A stretch of DNA of 64,000 bases from Streptomyces sp. cf386 (GTDB lineage Bacteria; Actinomycetota; Actinomycetes; Streptomycetales; Streptomycetaceae), in NCBI RefSeq assembly GCF_900103585.1, contig NZ_FNHV01000003.1, positions 186,001 to 250,000 of the forward strand. Direction: 5' to 3'. This document shows, piece by piece, positions 50,109-59,210 of this stretch. The notes under the pieces were generated by a model that was not told the DNA's origin, searched no databases, and was given only the letters and a program-made list of their open reading frames with translations. How positions within the stretch are numbered: the stretch's first letter is position 1; each line of letters starts with the position of its first letter. Made by a program: the position numbers and the translations under genes.

Positions 50109-51168
50109 CGAAGGGATGCCGTACGACGGCGACGGACGGACGCCGCTCAACGGCGACGGGCTCGGGGCGCACGGCGGGGACGGACGGCGTGCGTACGACC
50201 GCGACGGCACCAAGGGCGGCGAAGGCGCCGATCGGAACGACACCCCTGGCCGGGGTGCGGGCGCCGGAGGTCGCGGTAGGCACGGCGGCGGAGGCGGAAC
50301 CGGTGATCGCGATCGGCGTTCGGAACCCGCGCGGCTGCCCGAGGAGCTGCGGGCACTCGGCCGCTCGCTGGACCCACCGGGGGCGGTGGACGGCGCCGAG
50401 ACGATGGTCGAGCGGGTGCTCGCGCAGCTACTCGCCGAGCACGCGTCTGTTCCGCCGGCCGAGCCGCCGGGCGTCTCGGAGCGTCTGCGGGCGGTGCGGC
50501 GCTGGACGCGCCTGCGGTGGCGGTCGCTGACCGCGGCGCTGTGCGGCCTGCTTACGGTGCTCGTGCTCACGCCCCCGGTGCGGGCGGCGGTCCTCGACTG
50601 GTTCGGCTTCGCCGGAGTCGAGGTGCGGTACGACCCGTCGGCGGTCCCCTCACCCGGCGCTGAGGTGCCCGGCTGCGGCCACTCGGTGTCGCTCGGGCAG
50701 GCCGAGCGCCGGGCCGACTTCGAGCCGCTGGTGCCTGAGGAACTCGGCATGCCGGAGACGGCTGCCGTGACGGGCGAGCCACGGGGACGGTTCGCGGTGA
50801 GCCTGTGCTGGCGCGAGGACGGGCGCACGATACGGCTGGACGAGCGCCGAGCCAGCCTGGACATCGGCTTCGCCAAGACCGTGCGCGAACCGCCGCAATG
50901 GATCTCCCTGGGCACGGACGACTCGGACGGCGGCTCACCCGACCCCGCCCTGTGGTTCGCCCGGCCGCACCTGCTGACGTTATGGCTGGTGGACGCGGGC
51001 GGGGAGCGTTACACGCGTGAGGAGCGCACTGCCGGGCCGACGCTGCTGTGGACCAGCAGGGCCGGCGGCGAGACCGTGACGCTGCGGCTGGAAGGGGTGG
51101 CGTCGAAGGAGCGGGCGGTGGAGATCGCGCGGTCGCTGGAGAGGGCGTCCGAGGTGTCCTCGGAGTAG
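50095..51168 (+). CDS. Putative anti-sigma factor (one transmembrane segment)
   Basis: 357 residues. The N-terminal 70 residues are rich in Gly, Asp and Arg with little complexity. A helical cytoplasmic part follows (ELRALGRSLDPPGAVDGAETMVERVLAQLLAEH), then one transmembrane helix (SLTAALCGLLTVLVLTPPVRAAVL). An outer domain starts DWFGFAGVEVRYDP and contains EVPGCGHSVSLGQAERRADFEPLVPEELG and VSLCWRED. Position and overlap with the sigma gene argue for an anti-sigma role; no zinc-binding motif is present. Confidence 0.7.
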
Positions 51169-51444
51169 TCCGAGGCCGGCGGCGTGGACCCGCTGGAAGC
51201 ACCCTCGGAGTATCGGATCGGAACAGTCGGTGGAGCCCTCGGAGCAGCCGGCCCGGACATAGCGGGACCGGGGTGGGAACCCAAGCGGGCCGGGCGGTGT
51301 ACCAGAAGTGACACGCGGCTCGGGGACGGGCCGCACGGGGATCGCTGGGCTTGGGGGTTCGGATGGGACGACATGGGGTCGGCTGCTGGGGAGCCAGGTG
51401 GCGCCGGCAGGGACAGGGTGTCGGCTGCTCGGGAGATCGCTCGC

Positions 51445-52157
51445 GTGAGCACGACGCGTCGCGTGGCCCCGGGGCCGGTTGGAGGCACGGGTGGTGTCGT
51501 GAACTGGCGGCGCTGACAGGGACGTTGGCGGCGACCCTCGCCCTCCTGGTCTGGGGCGCGGCACCCGCGTCGGCCGGCGGACCGACGAGCGTGCTCCTGG
51601 TCTCGCCGGAGAGCACGCAGACGGCCTCGCTGTACTACTCCGACAAGGAGTACAGCGAACTGGGACGGCTGCTCGGCACACCGGGCACGGGCACGCGCGA
51701 CAAGCCGCCCGAGGCCGACCTGACGGCAGCCCGCCAGGTCAATGTCACCTGGCTGATCCATGACGTGACGCCTTGGCGCCTCGACCGTGTCTTCCCGGTC
51801 GACGACGGGCGGGACGTCTGGATACACACGGCGGCCAACCTGGACAGGACGACGAACGGCACCTGGCACCGCGCCGATCACCCGACCCAGCTGCGCGCCC
51901 TGCTCAAGAAGCTGGGCCTGATGGGCCAGGCCTCGGCCGGGGGCAGCGCGGCGATCTTCCCGCAGGCCACGGAGGCGGCCGACGCGTCGCCGGGCCGACC
52001 GACGCGGTCGGGCGACGGAACCGACTGGTGGTGGGCACTGCCGGGCGCGGCGGCAGGGGCGGTGCTTGCGCTGGCCCTGCGTCCCTACGCCGCCCGCCTG
52101 CCGCTGGACCGACTGCGGGGCGAGCCGGGGCCGAGGCAGGAGCTACGCGATGTGTGA
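51445..52157 (+). CDS. Signal-peptide/one-TM protein with apparent one-base frameshift (possible pseudogene)
   Basis: GTG 51445, with GGGAG nine bases upstream, opens a frame (VSTTRRVAPGPVGGTGG) that stops at TGA 51514-51516. The other frame continues exactly there as LTGTLAATLALLVWGAAPASAGG, a signal-peptide core, then a domain (SVLLVSPESTQTASLYYSDKEY ... VNVTWLIHDVTPWRLDRV ... NGTWHRADHPTQLRALLKKLGLMG), one transmembrane helix and a short tail. Joining the two frames needs one extra base near 51510 (CGGCGCTG). The downstream gene 52225-53010 is a paralogue with the same layout. Either a real mutation or a sequencing error. Confidence 0.7.
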
Positions 52158-52224
52158 GGGCCGGCTCAGGGGACGGTACAGGCCGGTGGGGACGTGAGGG
52201 CTGATGAGACATGGAGGGGGACTG

Positions 52225-53010
52225 ATGCGGGCACGACGCCCAAGGCGGAAAAGAGTGGGAAAGGCTCGGCTCCCCTTGCTCGTGCCGGTGTCGGCGGCGC
52301 TGGCCCTGTCCGGGCTGTCTGGGCTCTCCGGGCTCTCCGGACTCTCCGGGACGGTGACGGCCGTGGCAGCCGCGGCAGCAGCGCCCGCAGCGCCCACCCA
52401 AGGCCGGGACGTCCCGGACGTGGCGGTGGTCGTCGCGGGCGGCACGGGACGGACGACGGCGTTGCACTCCGGCGAGCCGACGTTCGCCCGCCTGTGGCAG
52501 CTGTTGCAGCCGACGTACGTCGGGACGGAGCGGGTGCCGGAAGACTGGGTCGAGGGGCGCCATCCGCCGATGCGGATCACGGTGATCTGGGGGCTGACCG
52601 GAGTCGGTGGCTGGCCGCAGACGGACCGGCCTCCGGGAGGGGACGTGGCCATCCAGCGGGAGGACCAGTTGTTCGTGGCCCAGGACGGCACACCATGGGT
52701 GCGGTCGGATCTCGCGCCGGAGGTGGAGGACGACGACATCCGCTGGCACCGGGCGCCGCGCTCCGTCTTCGAGCGGCTGAACCTGGCGAGGCTGCTCGGA
52801 GAGACGGAGGGCGGGGTAGTCGAGAACACTGCCGCCGGGGGTTGGCCCGGCCCGGCGCTGGATGACGCCGGGTGGGCGGTGGCTGGGTTGGCCGCCGGGT
52901 TCGCGACAGGCATCGGTGGCACGCTCCTGATACGCCGCGCGGCGGCCCGGCCGGAAGCCGGACCGCCGCGGGAGGAGCCACGACAGGTGTTGATCGACCT
53001 GGACGGGTGA
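52225..53010 (+). CDS. Signal-peptide/one-TM protein, paralogue of the preceding gene
   Basis: 261 residues from ATG 52225 with GGAGGGGG four bases upstream. The basic n-region MRARRPRRKRVGK leads to a signal peptide containing five Leu-Ser-Gly units, made by a nine-base tandem repeat at 52306-52350. The outer domain has MRITVIWGLTGVGGWPQTDRP and IRWHRAPRSVFERLNLARLLG, which align with the equivalent blocks of the upstream protein. One transmembrane helix (WAVAGLAAGFATGIGGTLLI) is followed by a short acidic/basic tail. Function unknown; probably extracytoplasmic sensing with the sigma/anti-sigma pair. Confidence 0.72.
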   Translation: MRARRPRRKRVGKARLPLLVPVSAALALSGLSGLSGLSGLSGTVTAVAAAAAAPAAPTQGRDVPDVAVVVAGGTGRTTALHSGEPTFARLWQLLQPTYVGTERVPEDWVEGRHPPMRITVIWGLTGVGGWPQTDRPPGGDVAIQREDQLFVAQDGTPWVRSDLAPEVEDDDIRWHRAPRSVFERLNLARLLGETEGGVVENTAAGGWPGPALDDAGWAVAGLAAGFATGIGGTLLIRRAAARPEAGPPREEPRQVLIDLDG

Positions 53011-53055
53011 GGGCTGCGGAGGCGTCGGCGCTTGGCGTCGACGACGGCCAAGGCC

Positions 53056-54504
53056 TCAGCCCAGGTCGACCTCCGGGTACAGCGGGAAGCCGGCCACGAG
53101 GTCGGTGGCGCGGTGGGAGATCTCGTCGGCGATCTTCGGGTCGAGGACGTGAGCGGCCTTGGAAGGGGCGCCCGACTTGGTCGTGCCCGCCTCGGTGGTG
53201 GTGAGGACGCGGTCGATGAGGGCGGCGACCTCGTCCATCTCGGCGGTGCCCAGGCCACGGGTGGTCAGGGCGGGGGTGCCGATGCGGATGCCGGAGGTGT
53301 ACCAGGCGCCGTTGGGGTCGGCGGGGATGGAGTTGCGGTTGGTGACGATGCCGGACTCGAGGAGCGCGGCCTCGGCCTGGCGGCCGGTGAGGCCGTAGGA
53401 GGAGGCGACGTCGATCAGGTTCAGGTGGTTGTCGGTGCCGCCGGTCACGAGGGTCGCGCCCCGGCGCATGAGGCCTTCGGCCAGCGCGCGGGAGTTGTCG
53501 ACGATGCGCTGGGCGTAGTCCTGGAAGGCGGGCTGACGGGCCTCGGCGAGGGCGACGGCCTTGGCGGCCATGACGTGCGGGAGCGGGCCGCCGAGGACCA
53601 TCGGGCAGCCGCGGTCGACCTGGTCCTTGAGGGAGTCGTCGCACAGGACCATGCCGCCGCGCGGGCCGCGCAGCGACTTGTGGGTGGTGGTGGTGACGAT
53701 CTGGGCGTGCGGGACCGGGTCGAAGTCGCCGGTGAGGACCTTGCCGGCGACGAGACCCGCGAAGTGGGCCATGTCGACCATGAGCGTGGCGCCGACCTCG
53801 TCGGCGATCTCGCGCATGATCCGGAAGTTCACGAGACGGGGGTACGCGGAGTAGCCGGCGACGATGATGAGCGGCTTGAACTCGCGGGCGGAGGCGCGCA
53901 GGGCGTCGTAGTCGATGAGGCCGGTGGCCGGGTCGGTGCCGTAGGAGCGCTGGTCGAACATCTTGCCGGAGATGTTCGGGCGGAAGCCGTGGGTGAGGTG
54001 GCCGCCGGCGTCCAGGGACATGCCGAGCATGCGCTGGTTGCCGAAGGCGCGGCGCAGTTCCGCCCAGTCGGCCTCGGAGAGGTCGTTGACCTGGCGGACG
54101 CCGGCCTTCTCCAGAGCGGGGGTCTCGACGCGGGCGGCGAGGACGGCCCAGAAGGCGACGAGGTTGGCGTCGATGCCGGAGTGCGGCTGGACGTAGGCGT
54201 GGCGGGCGCCGAAGAGCTCCTTGGCGTGCTCCGCGGCGAGGGACTCGACGGTGTCCACGTTGCGACAGCCGGCGTAGAAGCGGCGGCCGACGGTGCCCTC
54301 GGCGTACTTGTCGCTGAACCAGTTGCCCATCGCCAGGAGGGTGGCCGGGGAGGCGTAGTTCTCGGAGGCGATCAGTTTGAGCATCTCGCGCTGGTCGGCG
54401 ACCTCCTGGCCGATGGCATCGGCCACGCGCGGCTCGACGGCGCGGATCACGTCGAGGGCGGAACGGAAGGCGGTGGACTCGTTGGAGAGGGGCTCGGCAG
54501 ACAT
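53056..54504 (-). CDS. glyA: Serine hydroxymethyltransferase
   Basis: 482 residues from ATG 54504, with GGAGG upstream. Fold-type I PLP enzyme. The PLP Lys lies in [50 protein letters not shown] gives the family N-terminal signature. It interconverts serine plus tetrahydrofolate with glycine plus methylene-THF. The protein is longer than the 410-440 of most SHMTs, with an inserted block ([34 protein letters not shown]), as in the actinobacterial form. A ZTP riboswitch precedes it. Confidence 0.95.
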   Translation of the reverse strand: MSAEPLSNESTAFRSALDVIRAVEPRVADAIGQEVADQREMLKLIASENYASPATLLAMGNWFSDKYAEGTVGRRFYAGCRNVDTVESLAAEHAKELFGARHAYVQPHSGIDANLVAFWAVLAARVETPALEKAGVRQVNDLSEADWAELRRAFGNQRMLGMSLDAGGHLTHGFRPNISGKMFDQRSYGTDPATGLIDYDALRASAREFKPLIIVAGYSAYPRLVNFRIMREIADEVGATLMVDMAHFAGLVAGKVLTGDFDPVPHAQIVTTTTHKSLRGPRGGMVLCDDSLKDQVDRGCPMVLGGPLPHVMAAKAVALAEARQPAFQDYAQRIVDNSRALAEGLMRRGATLVTGGTDNHLNLIDVASSYGLTGRQAEAALLESGIVTNRNSIPADPNGAWYTSGIRIGTPALTTRGLGTAEMDEVAALIDRVLTTTEAGTTKSGAPSKAAHVLDPKIADEISHRATDLVAGFPLYPEVDLG

Positions 54505-54540
54505 GGGGACCTCCGGACGTCGTGTGCAGCGTTCACGGTA

Positions 54541-54636
54541 CGGCCCAGGCGCACGGCACTCGGTGCTGGACAAAAGGGTCCAGTGGGCCGCTCCCCGATG
54601 GTCGGTCCCATCCCAGCGCGCCAGTCACGGCCCGTC
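54541..54636 (-). promoter_or_regulatory. ZTP (pfl) riboswitch in the glyA leader
   Basis: On the minus strand the leader reads GGGCCGTGACTGGCG, then GGGATGGGACCGACCATCGGGGAGCG (given by its key parts), a short hairpin CTGGAC-CCTTTT-GTCCAG, and GCCGTGCGCCTGGGC. GTGACTGGCG, CGGGGAGCG and GCGCCTGGGC are the conserved blocks of the pfl motif, in the right order. It ends 37 bases before the glyA start codon. ZTP signals low 10-formyl-THF and should raise GlyA expression. The exact expression platform is not resolved. Confidence 0.88.
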
Positions 54637-54800
54637 GATCAGCCTACCGGGCGCGCCGACGGAGCATGGTCCCGCGTCCACCATCCGAGCAACGATAGGA
54701 AGGGGCCGCAAAACACTCGATAGGCCAGAAATGGACAGTGGCCACGAGCCTCGTGACCGGCGGAGCGCGAGCCCTCGTGGTGGCGGAAACGGAGAGCCCC

Positions 54801-56048
54801 GTGAGTACGTCGAGCACCACCGAATCCCTGATCGCCGCGGCCGACGCGCACAGCGCGCACACCTATCACCCGTTGCCGGTCGTGGTGGCGACGGCGGACG
54901 GGGCCTGGATGACGGATGTGGAGGGGCGGCGGTATCTGGATCTGTTGGCCGGATATTCGGCGCTCAACTTCGGGCACGGCAACCGGCGGATCGTGGAGGC
55001 GGCGAAGGCGCAGTTGGAGCGGGTGACGCTGACGTCGCGGGCGTTTCATCACGACCGGTTCGCGGCGTTCTGCGAGCAGCTCGCCGAGCTGTGCGGGATG
55101 GAGATGGTGCTGCCGATGAACACGGGGACGGAGGCGGTGGAGACGGCGGTGAAGACCGCCCGGAAGTGGGGGTACCGGGTCAAGGGCGTACCGGCGGAGA
55201 TGGCGAAGGTCGTGGTCGCGGGGAACAACTTCCACGGCCGTACGACGACGGTCATCAGCTTCTCCACCGACCCGGAGGCACGGGCGGACTTCGGGCCGTA
55301 CACGCCGGGCTTCGAGATCGTGCCGTACGGGGATCTGACGGCGATGCGGGAGGCGTTGACGGAGAACACGGTCGCCGTGTTGCTGGAGCCGATCCAGGGC
55401 GAGGCGGGGGTTCTCGTCCCCCCGGCGGGTTATCTGCCGGCGGTGCGGGAGCTGACGCGGGAGCGGAACGTGCTGTTCGTGGCGGACGAGATCCAGTCGG
55501 GGCTGGGGCGCACGGGACGTACCTTCGCGTGCGAACACGAGGGTGTCGTGCCGGATGTGTATGTGCTCGGGAAGGCGCTCGGGGGCGGGGTCGTGCCGGT
55601 GTCGGCGGTGGTGTCCAGCGCCGCGGTGCTCGGGGTGTTCCGGCCCGGGGAGCACGGGTCGACGTTCGGCGGGAATCCGCTGGCCTGTGCGGTGGCGCTG
55701 GAGGTGATCGCGATGCTGCGGACGGGCGAGTTCCAGGCGCGGGCGACGGAGCTGGGCGGGCATCTGCACCGGGAGCTGGGGGCGTTGACCGGGACCGGGC
55801 GGGTGACGGCGGTGCGCGGGCGTGGGCTGTGGGCGGGGATCGACATCGCCCGGGCGTTCGGCACCGGGCGGGAGGTGTCCGAGAAGCTGATGGAGCGGGG
55901 TGTGCTGGTGAAGGACACCCTCCCCCACAGCCTCAGGGGCACGGGAGGCGCCCCGGCGGCGACGATCCGTATCGCGCCGCCCCTGGTGATCGGGAAGGAG
56001 GACCTGGACTGGGGGCTCGCCCAGTTGCGGGACGTGCTCGGGGTGTGA
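54801..56048 (+). CDS. rocD: Ornithine aminotransferase (class III aminotransferase)
   Basis: 415 residues from GTG 54801 with GGAGAG upstream. The motifs YLDLLAGYSALNFGHGN, NTGTEAVETAVKTARKWGY, FHGRTTTVISFSTD and VADEIQSGLGRTGR, with PLP Lys in YVLGKALGGGVVP, identify ornithine-oxo-acid transaminase. It converts ornithine to glutamate-semialdehyde. Upstream sequence (54738) could give a longer form but lacks coding sense. Divergent from glyA. Confidence 0.93.
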   Translation: MSTSSTTESLIAAADAHSAHTYHPLPVVVATADGAWMTDVEGRRYLDLLAGYSALNFGHGNRRIVEAAKAQLERVTLTSRAFHHDRFAAFCEQLAELCGMEMVLPMNTGTEAVETAVKTARKWGYRVKGVPAEMAKVVVAGNNFHGRTTTVISFSTDPEARADFGPYTPGFEIVPYGDLTAMREALTENTVAVLLEPIQGEAGVLVPPAGYLPAVRELTRERNVLFVADEIQSGLGRTGRTFACEHEGVVPDVYVLGKALGGGVVPVSAVVSSAAVLGVFRPGEHGSTFGGNPLACAVALEVIAMLRTGEFQARATELGGHLHRELGALTGTGRVTAVRGRGLWAGIDIARAFGTGREVSEKLMERGVLVKDTLPHSLRGTGGAPAATIRIAPPLVIGKEDLDWGLAQLRDVLGV

Positions 56049-56158
56049 CTCGGGACGGTCACCGACGTGGCGTTGCGCTGGGGTTTTGCGCATCTGGGGC
56101 GGTTCACCGGGCACCACTGGCAGATGTTCGGGGAGACCCCGCCTTCCCTGTACGGCCG

Positions 56159-57343
56159 TTACAGGATCACGTGCGGCAGAAAACGTGCGTACTCGTCCGT
56201 GATCAGGCCGGAAGACTCGCGGATGCCCAGACCCGCCGACTCGTCCTCGACGACCCAGGCGCCGAGGACGACGTGGTTGCCGTCGAAGGCGGGGAGGGGC
56301 GCCAACTGCTGGTAGCAGCAGGGCTCTTCGCGGACCACCGGTTCGGCGCCGGGTTCATGGATCGTCACGCCTGCGCCCTCCCGGCCCAGCAGGGGCTTGG
56401 CGACGTAGCCGGTCGTGCTCGCCAGCTCGCGTGGTCCGTCGAGATGAGCGGGGAGGAGGTTCGGGTGGTCCGGGTAGAGCTCCCAGAGGATGGCGAGGAG
56501 GGCCTTGTTGCTGAGGAGCATCTTCCAGGCGGGCTCGATCCAGAGGGTCGTGCCCGTGCCGCCGCCGTTGTCGAGGGTGCCGAGGACGTGGTCGGAGAAG
56601 CGGTCGGTGGTGAGCCACTCCCAGGGGTAGAGCTTGAAGCAGCTGCGGATGAAGCGGAGTCTGGTATCGACGAAGCGGCCGGAGAGACGGTCGAAGCCGA
56701 TCTCCTCCATGGAGATCCAGCCGGTGTCCAGGCCGGCCTGTTCCGCGGTCTCCTTGAGATAGGCGACCGTCATCATGTCCTCGCCGAGTTCGTCGGCGGA
56801 GGAGTACGCGAAGTAGAGGGGGCCGCCGGGCGGGAGCAGGGCGGACTGTTTCTTCCAGGCTGCGATGAGGCGTTCGTGGAGGGAGTTCCACTGGTCGGCG
56901 CCGGGAAAGCGTTCCTCCATCCAGAACCACTGGGGCGAGGCGGCCTCGACCAGTGAGGTGGGGGTGTCGGCGTTGTACTCCAGGAGCTTGGCCGGGCCGG
57001 TGCCGTCGTAGCGGAGGTCGAAGCGGCCGTAGAGGGAGGGGAGTTCGGCGCGGCGGCGCCAGGCCTCGGCGACCGCGTCCGCGACGCGCGGGTCGGTGAT
57101 GCCGAGGTCGGCGAAGCGGTTCTCGGCGACGATGTGTCCGGCCGCCGTCAGGCACATACCGTGGAGTTCCTCGACGACCTCCTCCAGCGCCTCGACCTCC
57201 GCCAGGGAGAAGACGTAGTGGGCGCTCTCGTCCCAGTACGGGCGCAGGGAGTTGTCGGGGTGGCGGGTGAGGGGGTAGATGAGCCCCTGTTCCTCGACGG
57301 TCTGCTGCCAGCCGGGGCGGGGCTCGATCGTGCGGCGTTCCAT
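56159..57343 (-). CDS. Glutathionylspermidine-synthase-like ATP-grasp protein (YgiC type)
   Basis: 394 residues. The pattern FDLRYDGTGPAKLLEYNADTPTSLVEA, FAYSSADELGEDMMTVAYL, and LLSNKALLAILWELYPDHPNLLPAHL, then TGYVAKPLLGREGAG, fits the GSP_synth (PF03738) C-terminal-synthetase fold. E. coli YgiC/YjfC belong to this family; the substrate is unknown, and Streptomyces makes no glutathione. The upstream partner on the same strand (57358-57720) resembles YgiB, so the pair mirrors E. coli ygiBC. 14 bases separate the two. Confidence 0.85.
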   Translation of the reverse strand: MERRTIEPRPGWQQTVEEQGLIYPLTRHPDNSLRPYWDESAHYVFSLAEVEALEEVVEELHGMCLTAAGHIVAENRFADLGITDPRVADAVAEAWRRRAELPSLYGRFDLRYDGTGPAKLLEYNADTPTSLVEAASPQWFWMEERFPGADQWNSLHERLIAAWKKQSALLPPGGPLYFAYSSADELGEDMMTVAYLKETAEQAGLDTGWISMEEIGFDRLSGRFVDTRLRFIRSCFKLYPWEWLTTDRFSDHVLGTLDNGGGTGTTLWIEPAWKMLLSNKALLAILWELYPDHPNLLPAHLDGPRELASTTGYVAKPLLGREGAGVTIHEPGAEPVVREEPCCYQQLAPLPAFDGNHVVLGAWVVEDESAGLGIRESSGLITDEYARFLPHVIL

Positions 57344-57357
57344 ATCCGGTGTCCTGC

Positions 57358-57720
57358 TCAGCCGCCGCTGCTGCCCGAACCCGAGCAGCCGAAGCCGCCT
57401 CGGTCGACGGCCTCACTGCGGCTGAAGGTGCCGTAGTCGGCGCGGCCGCCGTCGATGTCGGCGTCGTAGTACCAGGAGGCGTCGGAGCTGCTGCCTGAGC
57501 CGGTCTTCTTGCGGCTCTTGCCGTAGGAGGAGCTGGAGGTGCTGGAGCCGGAACTGCAGTTCTTGTCGGCGATGACCTTGTAGCCCTCGTAGGTGTAGCT
57601 GTCGCGGTCCACGCAGCGGCGGTCGGGTTCCGAGCCGCAGGAGGTGAGGGCCGCGGCGATGACTCCCATGCCGCCGAGTACGACCGTGCTGGAGCGCAGC
57701 CGCCGTCGCGATTCCGCCAT
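57358..57720 (-). CDS. YgiB/DUF1190-like lipoprotein
   Basis: 120 residues from ATG 57720 with GGGGGAG upstream. A short signal segment (VVLGGMGVIAAALTSCGSEP) ends in a lipobox Cys. The remainder is Ser/Gly-rich: DRRCVDRDSYTYEGYKVIADKNC, a Lys/Ser stretch, YYDADIDGGRADYGTFSRSEAVDRGGFGCSGSGSSGG. The Cys pairs and the C-terminal RGGFG resemble DUF1190. It precedes the YgiC-like gene by 14 bases, as ygiB precedes ygiC in enterobacteria. Confidence 0.7.
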   Translation of the reverse strand: MAESRRRLRSSTVVLGGMGVIAAALTSCGSEPDRRCVDRDSYTYEGYKVIADKNCSSGSSTSSSSYGKSRKKTGSGSSSDASWYYDADIDGGRADYGTFSRSEAVDRGGFGCSGSGSSGG

Positions 57721-57835
57721 GTGTGTCTCCCCCGATGAGCCGGTTGTCGCCGGTGATCCCGTTTCTTGTCCGGCGGACAGCCTAGAGATCGTTGAGAGTG
57801 CGACTGTCGGCGGGGCTGATCTTCTCCCGCTCACC

Positions 57836-57841
57836 TACAGT
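57836..57841 (+). promoter_or_regulatory. Putative -10 (TACAGT) for a leaderless transporter transcript
   Basis: TACAGT ends six bases before GTG 57848, and that start has no ribosome site. The spacing fits a leaderless transcript. The -35 is not clear. Confidence 0.4.
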
Positions 57842-57847
57842 CGCTTT

Positions 57848-58738
57848 GTGCTCATTGGGATGGTGTGTGCGCTTGGTGCGGCGGTCTGTTTCGGTACGGC
57901 CACCGTCCTGCAGGCGATGGCCGCGCGGGTGGCGAGCGCTCAGGGCGGTCGGGGCGGCGAGGCGGGGGTGTTGCTGCGGGCGCTGCGCCAGTGGCGGTAT
58001 CTGGCGGGGCTCGCCCTGGACGGGCTCGGCTTTCTGCTGCAGGTCGTAGCTCTGCGGTCGCTGCCCATCTACGCCGTCGGGGCGGCGTTGGCGTCCGCTC
58101 TCGCGGTGACCGCGGTGGTCTCGGCCCGGTTGCTGCATGTGCGGTTGCGGCGGAGTGAGTGGGGCGCGGTGGGGGTGGTGTGTGCCGGGCTGGCGATGCT
58201 CGGGCTCGCTTCCGGGCCGGAGGGGGATCTGGAGGGGTCGGACGCGCTGCGGTTCTCGATGCTCGGGGCGGCTCTGGTGGTGCTGGGCGTGGGGCTGGCG
58301 GGCGGGCGGTTGCCGGAGCGGGGGCGGGGGCTGGTGCTCGGACTGGCGGCCGGGTTCGGGTTCGGGGTGGTGGAGGTGGCGGTGCGGCTGATCGACTCGC
58401 TCGCGGTGTCGGAGCTGGTGGGGAATCCGGCGACGTATGCGCTGCTGTTGGGGGGCGGGGCGGCGTTTCTGGCGCTGACGTCGGCGTTGCAGCGGGGGTC
58501 GGTGACCACGGCTACGGCGGGGCTGGTGATCGGGGAGACGATCGGGCCGGCCGTGGTGGGGGTGGTCTGGTTGGGGGATCGTACGCGGGAGGGGTTGGAG
58601 TGGTTGGCGGTGCTGGGGTTTGCGGTGGCGGTGGCGGGGGCGTTGGCGTTGGCGCGGTTCGGGGAGCTGCCGCAGGAGCCTCGGCCTCCGGCCGACCCCG
58701 GGATTTCCCCTAGGTCGTCCCGGAGGTCCGGGGCCTGA
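57848..58738 (+). CDS. EamA/DMT-superfamily-like transporter
   Basis: 296 residues with about nine to ten transmembrane helices, for example MVCALGAAVCFGTATVLQAMAA, LAGLALDGLGFLLQVVALRSLPIYAVGAAL and VTTATAGLVIGETIGPAVVGVVWLGD. The repeat of two similar halves and the Ala/Leu/Gly composition match the drug/metabolite transporter fold, in a set of actinobacterial members. The substrate is unknown. GTG 57848 is chosen for the leaderless promoter; the longer frame overlaps the divergent ygiB-like gene. Confidence 0.75.
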   Translation: MLIGMVCALGAAVCFGTATVLQAMAARVASAQGGRGGEAGVLLRALRQWRYLAGLALDGLGFLLQVVALRSLPIYAVGAALASALAVTAVVSARLLHVRLRRSEWGAVGVVCAGLAMLGLASGPEGDLEGSDALRFSMLGAALVVLGVGLAGGRLPERGRGLVLGLAAGFGFGVVEVAVRLIDSLAVSELVGNPATYALLLGGGAAFLALTSALQRGSVTTATAGLVIGETIGPAVVGVVWLGDRTREGLEWLAVLGFAVAVAGALALARFGELPQEPRPPADPGISPRSSRRSGA

Positions 58739-58805
58739 CCGGTTCCCTAGCGTTCCGTTGTACGGCCGGAGGGGCCGGCCGGAGCAGGGGAAACAGGGGG
58801 TAGTC

Positions 58806-59210
58806 ATGGGACCGAACGACGCGCAGGTCGTGCGGGTGTTCAGCCGTGAGCCGGGCTCGCCGATCTCGGATGTGACGCTGGATCCCGGTCAGAACGGCGA
58901 GATCGTGCTGGAGGCCGAGGCCGGCCGGACCCTGCACCAGAACGGGGGAAGGTACACGGTGACACTCGTCGTGCGTGACCTCAGCGACGGCAGCGCGATT
59001 CCCGTCACCGGGGCCACGGTGGTGCGGGGGAACTTCCTGGACGCCAACTGGCCGGGACTGGCGGCCCGCTTCACGTTCGCCATGAGCGACGTCACGCTCA
59101 AGGCGCACGCGGGGAGCATCGCGCAGGCATACGGCTCGGTGGTGTACGGCACCGGCGAGCCGGGCGCGACCTTCGCCCTCAGCCAGCCGTTCCAGATCCT
59201 GCCGCAGTAG
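58806..59210 (+). CDS. Hypothetical beta-rich protein
   Basis: 134 residues from ATG 58806 with CAGGGGG upstream. It is soluble, with alternating strands (VTLDPGQNGEIVLEAEAGRTLHQNGG, YTVTLVVRDLSDGSAIPV, GATFALSQPFQILPQ) that suggest an immunoglobulin-like sandwich. No signal peptide. I recognise no family. The last 32 bases overlap the end of the LAL regulator gene on the other strand. Confidence 0.65.
   Translation: MGPNDAQVVRVFSREPGSPISDVTLDPGQNGEIVLEAEAGRTLHQNGGRYTVTLVVRDLSDGSAIPVTGATVVRGNFLDANWPGLAARFTFAMSDVTLKAHAGSIAQAYGSVVYGTGEPGATFALSQPFQILPQ

Noticed and set aside
53032..54723. 563-residue plus-strand frame opposite glyA
   Set aside because: Shadow of glyA, very rich in Gly/Val/Ala/Asp; no domain.
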